Positions 9,221-22,729 are shown, counted from the stretch's first letter. The stretch: DNA of 64,000 bases from Liolophura sinensis (GCF_032854445.1 NC_088302.1:18101338-18165337), one strand, 5' to 3'. The notes: generated from the letters alone by a model not told the origin. Program-made: numbers and translations.

Positions 9221-9731
9221 AGCTGGACGTTACTAACGCTCAGCTTCGCTCATATGGACGGCTCGAACCCTATCTTATTTTTGCTATCCACCAACTCTCT
9301 AATACGAACAAACCGTAAACATTTCAAAGCCGGCATTGGTAAACCATCCTTCAAACAAAACCAAACTAACGTCCGCCATGTTTGGAATTTTTTTTTCACC
9401 TTCGGGTAGGGTGATGAGATGCGAAAATTTTACCCTACCCAACATTCTGTTTACAGGGCATGTTCTCCTTTAAGAATTGCATTAAAAGAGATAAAAAAAA
9501 TTCCAAACATGGCGGACATTAGTTTTGTTTGCCCGTTTCAAAGTTTAAACGGCTGGATTACTGATGAAAGGTGATTTACCGATGCCGGCTTTGACATGTT
9601 TACAATTTGTTCGTATCAGGGAATCGGTGGATAGCCAAAATAAGGTAGGGTTACTGCCGTTTTTTATTTATTTTTTGTAGTGAAATTGTCCGGATGGAAG
9701 TCCATATGAGCGAAGCTGGACGTTACGTTGG
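9221..9731. mobile_element. Foldback element with ~170-225 bp inverted arms
   Basis: The left arm (about 9236-9400) and right arm (about 9500-9731) are inverted copies. Shared blocks in order are cagcttcgctcatatggac, the stretch around gctatccacc...aatacgaacaaa, the stretch around tcaaagccggcat, and gtccgccatgtttggaattt. The right arm carries two extra segments of about 40 and 30 bases. The loop of roughly 95 bases contains a smaller inverted pair, gggtaggg and ccctaccc. No coding capacity. A 13-base direct repeat, agctggacgttac, occurs at both outer edges (9221 and 9714). Best explained as a foldback or long-TIR MITE. Confidence 0.85.
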
Positions 9732-9734
9732 GCT

Positions 9735-10708
9735 AATGAGACGAGCTTCGGAGGCCTTGAGGAAATTATAGGTACTGTCCATTTCCGGTTCGACAATCTC
9801 GCGCATCTCGCGTGATTGGGAGGTCCGTCGAGAATTGACGTACGCTATAATTGGCTATATTAATTATGAATATAATTCTGTATGTACAGATTCCGCCAAA
9901 GATGCGTGAATCTGTCGGCAGCAGACATCTCGAGCAAAGCGCCTCGATGGCGTCCTTCCTTCAACGCGCCGATCGATTCACGGGGTAACTGTATATGAAT
10001 ATTGATGGCCCGATTTCGGGTTCTGTCATACAGCGAGGAAATTACCCCAGTCCACAATCGACAGGGCCCTTCAGTTCAGAGTAATGACACAGACAGTCTG
10101 TTTATGGAGAAAGTGTCGGGGTGTTTATCAGTTAAGGGAAGCCGAAGTGAATTGACAGTATCGATGTATTACATCCCTTATTGACAGTATCAATGTGGAA
10201 GACGGCCGACAGCGTTGTCATAAAAACCGATTCCCCAGACACGAAATGTATTATACACTCTAGTCAGAATCGTAAGCCATGGCAAGAAAACCATAGGGCC
10301 GCCGGAGTCCTCTGAAGACCAAAGCGATAGCTGAAAGGGCTATATTCTCAATGTCTTGAGATTTAGGCGTCAAATCTGTTATTCGCCAAAATGAATCGCT
10401 TCTAACCGAGAGTGTTGTGGGCTCCTATGATAGCTTTAGACGCCCGTGTCTATTCGTTAAAGTAAGCTGTAAGTCTAGACAGTTATTTGTCTCCTCGATT
10501 CCACCAGCCCGATTGTTAAACCAGAATCTCTGTTGGCCTGTTTTCGCTCGTTAAGTGATCACGTTTTCTTCATGGTAGCTTATTTGTATAAACCTGATGA
10601 CCTACTCAAAAATGTAATAATAAAACAGAGAAGGTGATATTGTATTACATATATGCATGAATAAAAGAGACACTGATATTAATATTCGATATCTTTAATC
10701 AAAAACAA
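9735..10708. other. Intergenic DNA, nothing recognised
   Basis: No gene recognised. A short duplication of attgacagtatc(g/a)atgt lies at about 10151 and 10181. Confidence 0.4.
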
Positions 10709-10842
10709 CTCATGCTGGCTTCGTCTCCGGCCGTACTTGAAGAACCTGGCAGCAACCTGTGGATGGTCGTGAGTGAGCCCGGCTTCCTAGTGAAAGTTTC
10801 TTGATTACGGCATGAAACACGAATCAAATAAATAAAATAAAT
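10709..10842 (+). mobile_element. SINE family S, 3' two-thirds
   Basis: Matches the body and tail of family S (ctcatgctggcttcgtctcc, cagcaacctgtggatggtcg, then a (aaat)n tail). The head is missing and the middle is shortened. Confidence 0.8.
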
Positions 10843-10844
10843 TG

Positions 10845-11680
10845 ATATTAAACATTAACCAGTATGTCTACTGAACACTGAGTTATTTAGAATCTTTAGT
10901 CGTTGTTTAATCAGTCAAATATATGGAAACTGACAGCCAAATTTGATTGCAAAATTTGAAATGTACCCAGATTTACGTTTATCATGCTAAGCGCCTGCAA
11001 AGTATACTGATGTGTTTAGACGATTATAATAACTCCTCGTGAACACGTATGCCTATACATATACACGTACTTTCAAGAAACATGAACACGAGCACATGCC
11101 GCTGTAGGAACATTCGCCTTCACGCAGGTGTTTGTTTCCAGCTCGTGCCCTGATTCCATCAATTAACTTACAAATTAACCATTCGACATGCCGCCGCAGC
11201 ACGCCCTTAGCTCATGCATCATGCACGTGGACATGTACAATCTGGCACCCCACCCTCACTGACCACTGAAGCGAAGGAGGAGCTCAAATACCGTACATAC
11301 AAGGGATTCATTACTTAGGGGAATAACTGTTGGTAGGGGAGCCACATCATATCGAAGAAAGAGCACTCGCCCAGTGATAAAATATGGTGATATTGTCGCG
11401 TAATTCCAAAATTCGCCTTTTTTCAAATTTAATCCTATCGTCCATGCAGCAAATCGCACTCATGAAAAAAATTGCGCTTATTTGGCGACATCCACATTTA
11501 TGAGCGAAATAAGCAGAGAAACCACCGGAAATCACGAGGTGCAGTTGATCAGTTTCCGAATGTAAAACTGCAGCCGGCGCAGCGAAATCTGAATTCGAAC
11601 CTTTACATACAACAAATTACAATGGTAGTAGAGAGAGATAAACCATTAGCCTGATACATGCAGATTGCACTGATCTTGTA
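10845..11680. other. Intergenic DNA, nothing recognised
   Basis: AT-rich sequence with short frames only. A weak tRNA-like word near 11590 (ctgaattcgaacc) may be a worn SINE end. Confidence 0.35.
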
Positions 11681-11681
11681 T

Positions 11682-11957
11682 TCATTTATTTATTTATATT
11701 TATTTATTTATTTGATTGGTTATTTACGCCACACCCAAGAATATTTCACTAAACCTATACGACGGCGGCCAGTATTATGGTGGCAGGAAATTAAACAGAG
11801 CCTGGGGGGAACTCACGACCACGTGCAAGTTGTTGGAAGACCTTCTCACGTGCGAAGCCACCCTGAGCTGGACTTGAACTCATAGTGACCGCAATGGTGA
11901 GAGGCTCCGGCGTCACTATGTCGCGCTGGCACGATAACCACTACACCACGGAGGCCC
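11682..11957 (-). mobile_element. SINE family S, near full length
   Basis: A complete reverse-oriented copy: ttta-rich tail, ttgattggttatttacgcc, caagaatatttcact, acgacggcggccag, ggatggtcgtg-equivalent words, gagctggacttgaactca (B box region) and a tRNA-like head ending ccacggaggcc. It shows ordinary substitution decay. Confidence 0.87.
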
Positions 11958-12139
11958 CCTGCCGATCGTATATAGGTTATAAAAATACTGTAATAGTAAT
12001 CCAAATACAGTTCGTCAAACACTAAAACCTACATATTTCATGGGAAACCTGCACATTCACACACCCAAGAAAAGTTAATTAATGTTAATTACGACTCCAG
12101 AGAATTTCTTTTATGACAAGAAAAATTGAATAGGCATAT

Positions 12140-12340
12140 ATTGATTGATTAACTGATTGTTATTTGGCGTCAACCTCAGGAATTTTTCAATTGTACACGG
12201 GCGGTCAGTTGTGCGAGTGGAGGAAACCCGAATGTTCGGGTTGAACCATCGACCTTTGGTAAGTTGCTGACACGTTAAACTGTGCAAAAGGTCCTACAAT
12301 CGCCATCGATCGGTTATTGTGACTAAGGCCTCTACGAACA
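12140..12340. repeat. Dispersed repeat family V copy
   Basis: A segment with cggtcagttgtgcgagtgga, a gaaaccc word, catcgacctttggtaagttgctgac and a degenerate 3' part resembles segments at about 34.06 and 45.06 kb. No coding capacity. Possibly a SINE or MITE. Similarity is moderate, so boundaries are loose. Confidence 0.5.
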
Positions 12341-12344
12341 GCGA

Positions 12345-12640
12345 GAGCGTATATTCATCGTGTTGAATTAGATCGCCGCTTTGGATATATAAACAGTTGC
12401 AGTTAAAGCGCAACTGAGATACATATTTTATTATCGACAACTTATTCTATCATGGTAGCCTTGCGTCTTTCCTACATCACTGAAAACTGTATGTTGACTG
12501 CTTTTCTTTTTATGATTCCGTCCCATTTTCGTACTTTATATACTTTCTTAGTTCTTTGCTAGTTTGCGTTAAACGTCGTTTTGGGAAGTGGCCTTGTGAT
12601 TATTGATTTCCGCGCATAGATCAATCCCCCGAGGCTGGGA
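12345..12640 (+). repeat. Dispersed repeat family B copy (body)
   Basis: The 270-base stretch from gtatattcatcgtgttgaat to ggccttgtgattattgat aligns in order with 33235-33540, sharing tgttatcgaca-like, tttatgattccgt and cgtactttatatactttct blocks. It is the body of a tRNA-related SINE whose tail motif recurs at 28.75, 33.51 and 41.56 kb. Confidence 0.75.
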
Positions 12641-13285
12641 TTGAACCCACTTTTCGTTTGTTTTTCATCCCATTGAGTGTTATTGTTGTAATATCAGTGG
12701 TTCTGTATACTATACGAGACTATTAGCTGGATATCAGACAACTAGGAAGAAATGGTGATTCTATAGACCCCTAGGCACAGGAAAATTCAGAAATCTTATT
12801 TACCGTTTGTTTATTTTGCGTTTGTATATTTAAGCTATAAACATGACGTAACATCTAAAGGGTGCCCTTTTTTGGTGCCAAGACAGTCAGGTTTGGGTTT
12901 CCCCACATTAAGATCTGGCAAAATTAGCTAAACTGACCAGTCCAGTACGCTTTGGCGTCCATGAGGTACGGTGCCTCAGATGTAATTATCATTTATTGCG
13001 ACTAGATGAACAATGGAAACAAAACCTGTGTTGTCTTTCTGTGACGAGTTTGGCCTAATCTGCCAACAAACCTTGGTTTCTGGTGTGATGCCATTGGATT
13101 GTGTCGTTTATAGAGCTTGTGTACAGGACAAAATTTACAGTAGGTTTTAACCCAAAACCTCAGAGATAGGTTATATAACAACTAACACGGTGTTAGGTTT
13201 AAATGTTTCTGTCTGTCGATGTCACATTGTATGAACGTTCAAGAGGCAAGATATAAAACCCTCATGAGGACCAACACACAAGAAG
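12641..13285. other. Intergenic DNA, nothing recognised
   Basis: A tRNA-like gggattgaaccca word at about 12637 marks the end of the preceding repeat. The rest has no recognised gene or repeat. Confidence 0.35.
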
Positions 13286-13412
13286 AAACAAAATGAAGCC
13301 TTGAAGAGACCAAGTCAGAAGAGGAAACCTTGAGGAGACTAACCCACAAGAGGAAACCTTGAGGAGACTAACCCACAAGAGGAAACAAGAGGAACCTTTG
13401 AGGAAACTGTTA
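13285..13412 (+). repeat. Minisatellite, 29 bp unit
   Basis: About four tandem copies of ccttgaggagactaacccac plus aagaggaaa. The two central copies are identical and start at 13328 and 13357. The flanking copies are diverged or partial. Confidence 0.88.
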
Positions 13413-14345
13413 GGTGTGAGCTGATCGTAACTTTGCATATCTGTATATATGTATACATGTATATTCATTTATCGATATGTAGAAGCATCGTTCACAGATC
13501 TCGACTTCTGAAGGAAACGAACAGTAGGAAATACCTGGAAAACAATTCTCATGTATCTTTATTAGAAGACATCACCCATGGCCTTATAATCTTCGACGCC
13601 ATAAATATATAATAAAAGCAAAATGTGCTTTTAGAAGTCGTTTTTATTTTCACATCCCGCGGCCAAATTTCTGGCTGAACTGTTAAAGAGTGGAAACATC
13701 AAACATTTGGTCATTTCGGCGAAAGGCCAGTTGGCCGGATCAAGGGCGAAATGTAATTTTTGCGTTGGTAAGAGGACGCTAGTCGCTGGAGTACTATCGT
13801 ATTCAGAACGTGCCCTGTTGCTGGATAACACGCCATTTCATTAAAGCTCCATTGGATTATCGGCGTTTGATGGACGATCCTGTTGCTAGGAAATCGCGCG
13901 AATTTGGCACCGTTCTTTACGGCAGGAAGCCAGTGATCGCGGGGAACGCCGGGGGAAGGGACAATAACGCCAGTTAACCCAGTTTGTCAGAGAAGGAGGT
14001 TGTTTGAAGCCCGATTGTTCTGCCAGAGTATGTGGGTAAATGATTGACTAGTAGAACATTGTTCATGGCTGAACTTACATCAACATCTTGTAGAAAGACA
14101 AGAATGCCTGGATGCCAGACAGGCGGTAAATACTTGCCGTTCTCAGTGCGATTTCTGTTGTCATTTCCCATGATAATAGTCTGCTAGGACAAATCTAAGA
14201 GCGAAAGTTAAATGTCTGAATAAATATGGGAATTCCTGTCCGTTTTACTGTCACTGTAGCCTTTCTCGCTGGCTTAGTCCTCTAACACGTCACTCTCGCT
14301 GTAGATGATAGCCCTTTGATGAGGTTGCTTACCCTTATCTAACAC
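13413..14345. other. Intergenic DNA, nothing recognised
   Basis: Short frames only, with no domain content on either strand. Confidence 0.35.
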
Positions 14346-14346
14346 T

Positions 14347-14752
14347 CGCATGTCCGAATCTAGCCCCTGCATGCTTGTCCGAATCTAACCCCGGCTTGTC
14401 TGAAGCTAGTCTCTGGATGCTAGTCTGAATCTAACCCCTGCATACTTGTCCGAATCTAGCTCCTACTTGTCAGAATGTAGCCTCTGTATGCTTATCCGAA
14501 TCTAACCCATGCATGCTTGTCCGAATCTAACCCCTGCTTGTCCGAATCTAGCCCCTGCATGTCTGAATCTAGCCCATGACTGTCCAAGTCTAGCACCTGT
14601 ATGTCCAAGCCTGGTTCCTGCATGCATGTTCATGTCTAGCCCCTGCATGTCTAAGCCTGGCTCATGCATGCATGTCTAAGCCTGGCTCCTGCATGCATGT
14701 CCAAATCGAACCCCTGCATGCTTGTCCAAATCTAGCTCCCACATACTTGTGA
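14347..14752 (+). repeat. Degenerate minisatellite, tgtccgaatctagcccc unit
   Basis: About 400 bases consist of irregular repeats alternating tgcatgcttgtccgaatct and a(g/a)cccctg words. Unit length varies between roughly 19 and 28 bases because the tgcatgct spacer is present or absent. Copies are diverged toward the right end, where gtccaagcctggctcc variants dominate. Confidence 0.88.
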
Positions 14753-17700
14753 GAATGTACCCTTACAACAAAGTGCTTTCTACTTCAACAATATTTTTCT
14801 TAGATACTGCAGGCAGCAAACAAGTGTTACACTGTTTACGTATTGTGTACTAACACATCAGTTAAAAGTGTAATGAAGCTCACTGTTATTGATAATTTGG
14901 CATAAATTTCCACTCCATCTTGTACCAGAACTCGCTGTTTCCTTGGTAAACCTTTGGCTCTATTTTTTGTGACATTTAAAATTTGGTCCTTTCAACGATA
15001 TCATTGAGGGTTTATTTGTCTTCATAGCTTCATTACGCTTTTAGTACCGTTTGTTTGTATATTTAAACCCAAGCGACATTAGGGCATATATATTCAGCTT
15101 CCAGGAGGTAAAACACGAGTGCCAGAGCCGGCATGTTACGCCACAGGCTATTTTGTATTCGACTTGCACTTGTATGGCGCCGCTCTGGAGTTAATGTGGA
15201 CTTATATTGGACATAAATGGCCTAAATCCGTGCCTGAGGGGCTAGAATGCGGAGTTATAACTCTTAATCGGGTACACCTGGGAACTAACCTGTCAATGTA
15301 TTAAGGAGCGATCGGCTGGGGGTGCGAAAACCTCATCACTTCTAATTAACGCCCCGCCATTACCTGTACAGTCGTCCATTAACGATCTCTTCCCCCAATC
15401 CCCACCGATACTACATTGTTTCAGCATTACGGAAATTATCCGATGCGCTGACTACGGCCGCGTGTATATAGATAAAGCAGAGTACGCGACGCACATAATG
15501 CTCTTTGGAAAGGCAGCGCATCGGCTGATGTCCACCATCCATCTATCCACTGATGATGATGATGATGCTGATGTCAAGGCCTCAGACTCTGACTCACACC
15601 ATTACACTCACACTGCAGGCCTCACAAATCGATTCTACTTCAGACACTTAAAAGTTTTCTTAATACCTTCTTGAAAACAATACTTGGATAAGGCTGGAAA
15701 CATAGTTTCTGACTGTAATAGCATTAAGAAATCGGCCAACTATAGTTTCGCCAGCCAAATTCTGCGTGTCTCCCAACACTGACTCACCAGCACAATTCAG
15801 ACTACAAATATAACACTGCGGACATTTTAACCTAATTTGTACGTTTATCGACAAGGCGACGCGTGTTGGCTGTGATTGCAGTTTGGGTTTTGGTCAAGCC
15901 TCTGCGAGCTCTTATAAAAACAAATGCGAAGAAAAGACGTAAACCAATAAAAAGGACACTACTGGAATTGTCCTCAGTTAGGAGAGCAGCACGAGCTTGT
16001 GTAAGTAACAAACGTAATTTGGATTTCGTTTGAAAGGTTTTAATTCAATAAGAATGCCGCACGGCTCCTATCAGTTACTAGTGAAATCTGATTTTGAGAA
16101 AACCTTCAAGTTTCCACGAGCGAATCGAAGCTGCCTACAGCGTACAGAAATAACGCGCTCGGCACTTGAATCACAATCCACATTCTTCAACACCGTACCC
16201 GTTCAAGCAAAGCAAATTCCCCACGACAACATCCCGCAGTGTTGTGGGCCTCAAACCTCCGAGGCTGCCGTTATAAAAAAAAAAACACATCGTATCAAAT
16301 ATTGCATAATCGAGTTGGTACGATTTTACTATTCGAAAAATAGCTTTTTTCAAAATCTTAAAATGAAATAAACTTATAACCGGAAACTGCTTCGCTTTGC
16401 CTTGACGACAAAACTAATTCCAGGAGTTCTGTATTAAGTTATCGATATGGAAGCAGGAATGATCTTATTTTTTAGGAATATGAATGGTACATAATACTGA
16501 AAAGGGATAGTCGCGCTTGTTTCCTACTGAAAAACTTCTCCAAACCTTTGAAAGCTACAGACTACCAAAACAGCATTGGAACATGTTAAAAGCGAGTGGA
16601 AGAAGAATTAACGCCGTTCTTGTGTTTTTCTAGATACTCAAGGATTTTGTAGAATTGACTGCCCTTGCTTTCCCAGATTAGAGACAGGGGGGCAGTGGCT
16701 GCAGAACTGAACTGTTCCATTTGACCCCTTGGCCGGTTTAATGAGGTAAGTTCAGCTTCCTGGAGTTGCCTCATAACATTGAAGTACTTACAAGCAAAAA
16801 GCGGGTATTACTTTCACGGAATACTTGCACACAGAAGCCTGACAGTGCCCATGGGGAGACAACTTATGCCACAGTCATGGGCAGTGCATACATTAGGGAA
16901 CTTATCAAATCACTACAGACATGGAAAGATCTAACAATATTACATAAATAAAAGGTACATTAATAAACCTTAGAGCACTTTACACGGGGAAGTACCTGTC
17001 AGTACTTACAACCATAAATTTTACTTACACTGTGAAACCTAGCAGTATACTTACGCTGACAAACCCGATCTTACTTTCACGTGAAAACCTGACAATATTT
17101 TAGTATGTCCATCTGAAGGCTGCTGCCCGGCCTTCACACGTACGGCCTCAGAGGATCCGCACTGAACCCAGCGACTCATTTACTAATATTATTTAGTGGT
17201 GTGAGATAGCGAGCAACTTTCACATCAAATGAATATATCAGCAAAAAACGTGGTTTAGCCCATATTCGTGCGCAGGATGAGAAAGGTATCAAGGAGAATT
17301 ATGTCGGACTGATAGGAAATGAATCTGGCAAATATAACACAGTGGGCCTATAACACGGGTTAGCCGCGCTCACGTTTTCCCAGCCTTGTATATACATATA
17401 TCTGCCATCTTGGTGTAACCGCGATCTCGGCGAAAAAACAGAAATCTCAGCAAACCCTGAGAAACAGTACAGTTCCTGATTTCCAGGTTTGCATTCAGAC
17501 AAAACATCGGAATACATTAACGTTTTTTTGACAAGGTCGCTTAAGTTATTGCCATACTCACGCTCTGTGTAATCTCATAAATAATTTTAAACAAACAGGC
17601 ATTTAAAATGCAACATCTGCCTGCCACAGAAAAACATGACATGCATATTTTATTACCTTCGTGTTATTTTATTATATAAATGTTGTGAACAATATCGACT

Positions 17701-20700
17701 TATCCATGTGGCGGTATATATGGGGTACGCGTACAAAATGCAACGTTTGTTTTTCGAAAGATTCTCACCTTTTTGTTGTGACGTAACGGTTGTAGTTTGA
17801 CACCTTATATGAATATAGCTGATAGTTTGCCGATATGTGTGTTTTCGTTATCCTACATGGTGTATCATCGGCTTTTGAGTTCGAACTGACCTCTCGTTAT
17901 TCAGTTTATTTAAATTGTTTTCCAACGCCAGACAAAACAAATATTCATTTATAAACTACGGATGGGATGATTTATATATCGCTGAAGGAATCCTCATTGC
18001 CGGATTACAAAGTAAACAACCAACCGTTGGGAAATTACTGGCGATCTTCCCTACATGAGACATACGTCATATTGGTGGAAGGCAAGTGGTCTCAAGTGAA
18101 CTTTATGTAATACCAAGCGAAAGAGTGCCGTCCACCCCGATAAAAACGGAAACAGGAGAATCTTGAAAATTTTTTGAACTAGAATGGAATTGAACCCATG
18201 CCTCCGGAAACTTGAAGTTGGAAAGGCAAGCTTCATGATCAAGCGGCCACGACCTTTTCCTCGTTATTCATGACATCATACACCTTTTCCTCTACACACG
18301 TCTTCAAACTAACTTGTTTTCCACATCCATTTCCCTCTGAGATTTAATCTTTTCCGCAAATGCAGTCTATAGGTACACATCCGTTTGATCTTATCCGGAA
18401 TTGTGCGTTGACTGGAAATCGAAAATCAGCTCCGGCAAGTTCGGGGTAAATATATGTATGCATGAAAATATTTATTTTAGATTTTTCAGATGTACATTGA
18501 AAGTGGGGAGATATAGATTCAAACGTATAAAATGATTATGTGACATTTCTACACGATGGATGCCAGAATCAGCCCGGCTTCACCCTATATCCGTTTTGCA
18601 CTGAAATCAGTTAGCAATCAACACCCTTTAAAAACACCACTCCTCTAAGGCTTGACGCCCGCCCCTCTCTTAACCCTCTGTTTTCCCCTCAAACTCAACT
18701 CACCTAACCGCGGCATCACCGTTACAAAAGCTTCATCCGGACATTGTGTTTTCTTTTCGACTGCCACAGAAACACGCCGTTGAGTTATTGTTCTAACCGC
18801 CCAGTATTTCTCCCCACGTGTATAATGTTACATTCTGCACTCTGAGCACACACCTTTAACTGCTGCTGACAGTTACGATACTGTACCTCCTCCATAGCAA
18901 ATGAAGACCCCAACATCCATTTTTACATCCGCCAGAAGAGGTTGGTAATTTTAGACACGAAGCCTGCACTATTTCAACTTTCAGTTATGCATTCCGTAGC
19001 TATCCTTCTTCAACTAGAGTTGTTTCCAGTTTGTGCAAGTGTAGCCTATATCTCATACAACCAGGGTGAATGTTCATGGACACTACTTTTTCAAATATTG
19101 GAAAAGTCTTCTGATAATGAACTATAATGACGCATGAAATGAAGAATACGATGAACGATGGTTTGCGTTAGTTGACAAATACCGCAGCTGTATTGCAACC
19201 ATTCCGTAACCGTCTTTAGAGAACGCATATATTAGGCAAAAATCTTTATGAAATGTGCAAAACTCTAGGGCTTGGAGGCTTCTTTACTGCGTGGTGTTAA
19301 GTGTGAGAGGAAATAAGTTGTGAACCGAGTTGTTAAGGTGCACGCGTTTCAGTTGATACAGGACGCACGAGTTGCGGGAGCAATTGATCCCCGCTTTGCG
19401 GACAGTGGGATTTGTGGATATTTCCGCCCACAATGTCCTCAGAAGCCTTGGTAACAACTAACGGCTGACGGTGTTCATGTCGCCGTTTTCCCACTATAAC
19501 GTTCACTGAAGGATCATTTGCCTTTCACAAATATGTATCTGAACGTCACACGTGGGGAAATATGTAGTGGAATGTCGGTGGTATAAATAATGAACTTTGA
19601 CCTTAACACCATGCAATGACCGGCCGAATGTATTCAGTACAAGGAAAGAAGTGAAACCTTTATCTTCGTGTCATGGCATTCAATGTGCGTGTTCCTATAT
19701 CGTCGGATTTGATAGTAAGATATATATTAATATGAGTATAAGCGCAAAAACCAAGATAAATTTTTAAGGTAATGCCTTTGTGTTAAATCATCGTCAAACA
19801 TTCAAAAGCTAATGTGATGAAAAGTCAAAATTTTCACGGCATTAAACATAAAATATGATGCTAAAAATGTTATATACTGTACGTTCTCAATAAACCAACG
19901 TAGTCGGAACTCTACGGAAAAATATGGTGTGAGTTTTGTGAGGTATGGGACAGAATAAGTCTAAGAGATGTATGTTTGGTTATTATGTATTGTATATGTA
20001 GGCACCAAGGTTTGTTGTAGATTATCACATAATTATATTTTAGACGTTATGTGCATATATATAATGACTAAATAGATACTACGTAATTCAGTTGGACGAC
20101 CTATGTATCGTGCCTAAATGTAATTCCGTTTGCTGATCCGCCTTCGACAGATGAAAAAAATTGTTTACATCTACTATTACTGATTGAATTGCGGACTCAG
20201 TTTAATGTAAACGTGCTACAAAAAAGCCTAGATAAAGTAGTACGTGTGAAAGCGAGCCCATTGATAAAGATACAGAATACCAAGCATACCAGTCCCAAAA
20301 GCACTGACATACAGAAGCAAATGACAAACAAACGTGTACGAAAAACAAGAATCGCATATTAAAACGAAATAATCCTCCATTATGACTATAGCAGACGTGA
20401 TGGTATTCTCACCTCACGTGACCGCTCCAATCACGTTCATTGGACAAGAGTTCATAATGCTGACCAATCCGATGGTAATATAGCGTCGACCGATTAATTA
20501 AGTCATTTGTAATTAACCCTTGAGACTTGTGTTAAATGCCAATTCCCCGGGTGAGGGTGGGCGGCATGTATTAGTTGCTTCATGAGTTATTAGATTTCTA
20601 TAAAGTTGTTATAGTGTAGCACAGCCGCGGGGCTTGTCGTGCAAGTGATAAAATAAGTATAATATGAGATAGTGTTTTATACGCCGACTTATTTTCGCCT

Positions 20701-20970
20701 ACTTAACCATATGTGTATAAATATACACTGACGTAAAGCGCACGTATGCGTTCACTATTGCATGCATCTCACTCTAGAAGCTATGTATATCTGGGGCCGA
20801 TTCAACAAACCGATATCAGACTTGAGTCAAAATTTAAAATATGATTAAAGTGCTGAATAATTTGTTTTGTAAGTTGAAATTTTGATAAATTTATGTTACG
20901 ATGACATTTATGAAGTGGTCTATATGGTAATTTATTGGTCTGAAAAATAAGCTGTAAAATTGTGTTTTAA
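14753..20970. other. Intergenic DNA, no gene or clear repeat
   Basis: Six kilobases with no supported gene. Frames are at most about 113 codons and lack domain content. A short gat repeat lies near 15551. Near 18185-18255 a reverse tRNA-like segment (gaattgaacccatgcc, then aagcggccacgacc) is probably a SINE head relic. The 20.39-20.64 kb part is less repetitive and has clustered homeodomain-type cores (attaattaa, gtaattaa). Confidence 0.4.
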
Positions 20971-20971
20971 A

Positions 20972-21122
20972 TTCCGTGGCCGAGGTGGTTAGTGTGCCAG
21001 CGCAGTACAAACACCCAGGAACCTCTCGCCAATGAGTTGGCTGTGAGTCTGGTGGCTGTGAGTTCATGCTGGCTTCCTCTCCTGCCGTACATTTCCCCCT
21101 GGAGTAAAACACCAATCAAAAA
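20972..21122 (+). mobile_element. SINE family S, internally deleted copy
   Basis: Head words ttccgtggccgaggtggtt and gccagcgcagta and body words catgctggcttcctctcc are followed directly by the 3' end gagtaaaacaccaatcaaa, so the middle is deleted. Confidence 0.8.
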
Positions 21123-21880
21123 AGTGCCTCCCCGGCATTCCGTGAAGTGAATATGACAGATTAAAAGATATAGGATGGTAAATGAACACAACAAGAGCTA
21201 TAACAATATCAGGCCCAGTTTATGATGAGGACTACATATGGATTTTAGCAGTTATGGGAGATATCAATCACAAACGATAGTGAAAAATTTGTCACATGGG
21301 TGGAACGCAACAGCAGGTCAACAGTGAGTGTGCTACTGTTTAAGCGCTTAATCATTGAAATAACACATAAATACAGAGAAACAAAGTTTGTACAAACAAG
21401 TTTTTCGGCATGCAAAACAGGACTATATCACGACACCACTTGTTCATTGGTAGGACTACGTCAGGGCCCACGTTGGTGTCGCCCCGTTCCCCACAACAAT
21501 GGTGCAGGGCGGCGTCACATTGTCCAGTTATATCAAGTGTTATCAAAATATAATTCTTCCGTATCTAATTTGTTTTTGCCGTGCCAGGGATTGGCAAGAA
21601 TCGTCAAGGTCGTCTTTCGGAGCAACGCTTGGCGAGTAAACCACATTTCCAGTGACATTCTATTGAAGTCCTATATACATATACTATATAGCTAGGCGAT
21701 AATTACATTTTACTTCCAAACTTAACGGTTTTGAACTGCTCTATATACATGTATGCCCCTCCGTCTGTCGGTCAGTCGGTTATTCAAATTTTTCATCATT
21801 CACTTAACGGGAAGCCTAAGTACAAGGCGACATCGACTATGGGTGGCAGCTTCTTTGCGATTTTTTCGCTGCGTTTGTTT
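21123..21880. other. Intergenic DNA with a 131-codon chance frame
   Basis: A plus-strand frame at 21300-21695 has no domain and low-complexity stretches. I do not regard it as a gene. No other feature is visible. Confidence 0.35.
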
Positions 21881-21884
21881 GATT

Positions 21885-22139
21885 AGGGTCTAACTTCACT
21901 TTCACCATTATTTTCGTCACATATAAAGACAGTGATATGACCCAGTACCGACATATTTGTAGAGCTGCCTCACTACAACGCCATGCCGCAGACACCAGAC
22001 GCGACGTCCACAAAATCACATTATACGGACTCCATTAAACGCCAAGATAACCGATGTCCAAGTCTTTGATTCCATTCGGGATCGAACCCCAGGGTGTACA
22101 CTTTACAAGCCGATGCTCACTGAATACGTCACCGCAGAT
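21885..22139 (+). mobile_element. Family M repeat copy
   Basis: The core gccatgccgcagacaccaga with cacattatac matches copies at 23.4 and 45.5 kb. It is followed by a tRNA-like end, cgggatcgaacccc. The head is worn. This is a tRNA-related SINE of a type that seems common in molluscan genomes, from memory. Confidence 0.68.
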
Positions 22140-22729
22140 GGTCTTTTGATAAGTGCATGTTGACAAAATAATGTGGAGGACGCAAAGCAAATCAGATCAT
22201 TAGCGCATTTTACAAAGCTGTCTCAATGTTACGTCAAGCGCATTTGCCGTGGGGAAGTATCTCTTCACTATGTTGTCATGGAAAGCACGCCTGGTGCAAT
22301 ATGCGACTGCTTTGTAAAACGGACTCCTGAAGAGTTACATGATACACCTACATAGTTGACGTTACGCTCCACGCCGTGGCGTCAAAACGTAGGACTTTTA
22401 TGCACAAATTAAATGTGGGTTGATTTTACGCGTCAGAAAATTTGGTAATCAAATGTAACTTTGTGGTTATAAATAGCGCACGGTAATTAATACCATCTTA
22501 ACTAATTCTGTGTGAGGAGAGACTGGCCTTATCTGCTCATCAAATACGCACTTATTTCAACAGGATGATCTATTACTTACAGAGTAAAAAGAAAAAAAAT
22601 CCATGTCTACGAAACATAATGGGTCATGTCTGGGTTAAGCCATATAACCGGTGTATACAAGTATCGTATTTACACGTACGTATATATTCTGTGTTACAAG
22701 CTGAACTATAATCAGCAAAAGGCACCATA

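Noticed and set aside
21300-21695. 131-codon plus-strand frame
   Set aside because: No domain, biased composition and no splice context.
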